Part shown: positions 61,673 to 64,000 of the stretch, one piece after another
Layout of the letters: each line of letters starts with the position of its first letter
How positions within the stretch are numbered: the first letter of the stretch is position 1
DNA from: Strix aluco
Taxonomy: Eukaryota > Chordata > Aves > Strigiformes > Strigidae
Length of the DNA: 64,000 bases
Direction: 5' to 3'
Assembly: GCF_031877795.1 (NCBI RefSeq)
Contig: NC_133932.1
Coordinates: 37,277,180-37,341,179, forward strand
The notes under the pieces: model-generated
Databases searched by the model: none
What the model saw: only the letters and a program-made list of their open reading frames with translations
Told to the model about the DNA's origin: nothing
Made by a program: the position numbers and the translations under genes

Positions 61673-64000
61673 GACCCAGTTCAAGGCACGTGAAATCACT
61701 GCAAAATAATGCAGAGGGAGGGAAGGGACTGAAGCAGTTCACAAGTTTGGTTTTGTTTTTAAAGAACACATGTGGCTGGTCAAGGTGCTCTATATTGTAG
61801 GCTAGCTGCCTTCCTAAGCCCTGCCATCATCATCACAGCCGTGGGAAACAGCTGCAAACAAACCCCACAAAAATGACAAGGTAGGTGAATTCTGGCAAGA
61901 TGGAGGTCAGTGTTATGGAAAGAGCTCAGCTGTCTGTAGCTTCTGTTACGGGAAAGCTGAATAAGCATGCTGGTTTTCTGACCAGAATTTCCATACTAAC
62001 AGCTTGAAGACTGCTTTGGGATATGGTACAATATGTTACCTACAGGCTTGATATCCGAAGTGAATATCTTATGATAGCTAATTGCCTGACTACTAATCGA
62101 TAGGAGATATGCTCTGAAAAGACAATGAACATCCTTAAGGTCCTTCTGAATCCTCAGCCTCCTGATTTCTTCTCAAACACCAGCTGTGAGTGACATTACC
62201 CACCTTCAAAAATATCGCCCACTTCCTCCCTCAGCTAGAACTGACCACCTCGGTCACAGTTATCATGAGGGATCATGTAGAAGGTAATTCAAGAGAAAAC
62301 ACCGTGACAAAAAGTGAAACCAGAATTTCTGAACTAAGAAGTTGCTATTTCTCTCAGGACAGGCAGAAACTTCACCGGGGCATGCTGCGTGAAAACATGG
62401 CAAGGAGACAACCTTCGGTTTCACCTTTTGTAAATCTCTATTTGTACCTTGTTGGCAACTGAGCACCTCCTAAGGCTTGGCATATGGTATCATCTGAAGC
62501 ACAAAATAAAAATATTGCACCCATCTGTACTCCTACATGTTTTTGCTAGCCAATTTCTACACTCATGAAAACAGATTATTTTAATATTACATTTTTTAAA
62601 AAAATCCTTAAAGCAATGTCACAAAAGTGTTTTTAGTTTTGTGTATCTAAAGTACTTCATCAGATGAAACACTTCCAGAGAGAATCACATTTACTTTTGG
62701 GCTGTTATCCAAGATGTTGGTAGGATGAATGGAATTAAATGCTATTAATGCTTATGGCAAGGTTCCTTTACATTCCTGTAAAATAAAAGAGAATTCATCC
62801 CTCATGTAGTAAGCCTATTCAAGATCACTAACTGCATTAGTTACTAATACTCTTAGTCCTGTAGCATCCGTCAGCTCTTTTAATGGTCCAGAGTCCAGGC
62901 CAATTAGAGAATAAGACTGGAACGACAGGAGATAAACTTTCTTTGAAAGTCCCGGTTTCTCTCTGCTGTCGCCTTACCATCAGAAAGCGCTTAACTGGAA
63001 CAGGCACGCAGCCAAACCCTATCTGGGGAAATTCCCCGCCTCACAAGTTATCTATTTAATTCCAATAGCACTATTTTATAATGGGCCTTCCTGTTTCTTT
63101 CTCTTTGCTTCTCAATCTAGTTGTGCTGAAAAAGTGCCAGTTTTTCTTGTTTGGATTTAATGTCCTAGCATTTTTTTTTTTTTTTTCTAAATTACCGGAC
63201 AGCCTCCTAGACTTTGAAAACTCTGGGTTATTTCTAGATGCATAAGTCAACAACAACTTTGGGGAAGGCTTATCTCGCCAGCTATAAACTCTTTTTCTAC
63301 CTGACTCTCTTGAGAACAGGACGTATTGGCTGCTCATAATTCACGTAAATGTTCAATGTTTCATGACAAAGAGAAACATGCCGAATTATTTTTATCTCCT
63401 TTCCCGGAATAAATCCCCACACAGTTCATTTCCAGGCATCCATCACTTCACACCAGAGGTAGGGCTTTGGTAACGAAGGGAGATCTAAGCAGAGAGGCCT
63501 CCGGAGCACTAACCTGCTCCGAGTGGGACAGAAGCAAAGCAGGACTGCATTCCACCTCCAGAAGTCAAACCTTGCCACAGTACCTTTAAAGCGAAAATTT
63601 ACCAACACATGCTCTCACTGTTCACTTAATTAAAAAGGGCCATAAACAATGTTGTTCTCTGCACTGGAATGGATCTGTCTGGAAGTGTTGGATACCAAGG
63701 ATAGATAGGAAACACAGCACACATTGAAGAGAGCTATGGGAATAATTTGAAGCAAAATTTAAAATACAATAAATTTTGCCTCCATCTGCTCAAAAATGGC
63801 CATGAACTGAATTGCAATTTTGCTTTAGCTTGTTTAATTTGAATCATTTATCATTGCATCAAATGATTCTTGGTCTGTAAATTCATGTAAATAACAGAAA
63901 CCCAACTGTGTTGACCAGCCCTTAGCAGGAAGTGATATATTGTTGTTCCGGTGCTCTGAAATGAAAGTGTAATCTCTGAAATGCTTTAAGAAAGTGTCCC
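61673..64000. other. Intergenic; candidate regulatory DNA, no gene
   Basis: No gene recognised. From about 62560 to 63060 and 63560 to 64000 the sequence is AT-rich, repeat-free apart from a T-run at about 63170-63186, and dense in homeodomain (TAAT), SOX (AACAAT) and ETS (CAGGAAGTG) motifs. An 88-codon minus frame (63071-63337) is lysine-rich only because it crosses the T-run. Confidence 0.4.

Noticed and set aside
56425..64000. Exons of PSMG1, the next gene in human
   Set aside because: None of the conserved PSMG1 segments I know appears on the minus strand; the gene probably lies beyond the window.
1..64000. CRISPR arrays, bacterial operons, prophage, tRNA or rRNA genes
   Set aside because: Nothing of the kind is visible; intron-containing genes, CpG island and LINE relics show vertebrate nuclear DNA.

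Overview
The window is vertebrate nuclear DNA, most likely from a bird. It holds one convincing protein-coding gene, the ETS-family transcription factor ETS2, on the + strand. The nine coding exons join in frame, with consensus GT/AG borders, into a 479-residue protein with a PNT/SAM domain and a C-terminal ETS DNA-binding domain. Bird origin is suggested by the avian-like ETS2 sequence and length (human ETS2 is 469 residues) and by CR1 LINE fragments, the main avian retroposon. One fragment (37173-37411) keeps the pentameric 3' tail of CR1 types I associate with non-galliform birds. That lineage point is inference.

Layout. 1-2560: 5' flank without a recognisable gene, with an old minus-strand CR1 relic at 1288-1630. 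2561-4640: GC-rich flank and CpG island, with a perfect CArG/TATA-like decamer at 3351-3360, an untranslated first exon ending at a strong donor (4034/4035), and simple repeats. 4035-17297: introns 1-9 and coding exons 2-9. 17298-17513: last coding exon. 17514 to about 18919: 3' UTR with an AU-rich element, a Pumilio site and a good poly(A) signal. 18935-64000: about 45 kb of intergenic sequence with no protein gene I can support. It holds several CR1 or old-repeat relics, an imperfect palindrome at 61605-61672, homopolymer and microsatellite tracts, two GC-rich blocks with long but unconvincing ORFs, a minus-strand poly(A)-site/3' UTR-like segment near 55.9-56.4 kb, and several AT-rich, homeobox/SOX/TCF-motif-rich stretches that look like candidate regulatory DNA. 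In human the same side of ETS2 is a long gene-poor interval before PSMG1, which fits.

How it works together: promoter features (CpG island, possible SRF site) and mRNA-instability features (AU-rich element, Pumilio element) fit a short-lived, growth-factor-induced transcript. The protein keeps the MAP-kinase target TP motif beside the PNT domain, the inhibitory segment before the ETS domain, and the two DNA-contacting arginines. I found no convincing new multi-gene system. The most interesting points are an open reading frame through exon 1 in phase with the ETS2 start, a recursive-splice-like junction at exon 8, and the possible convergent minus-strand transcript.
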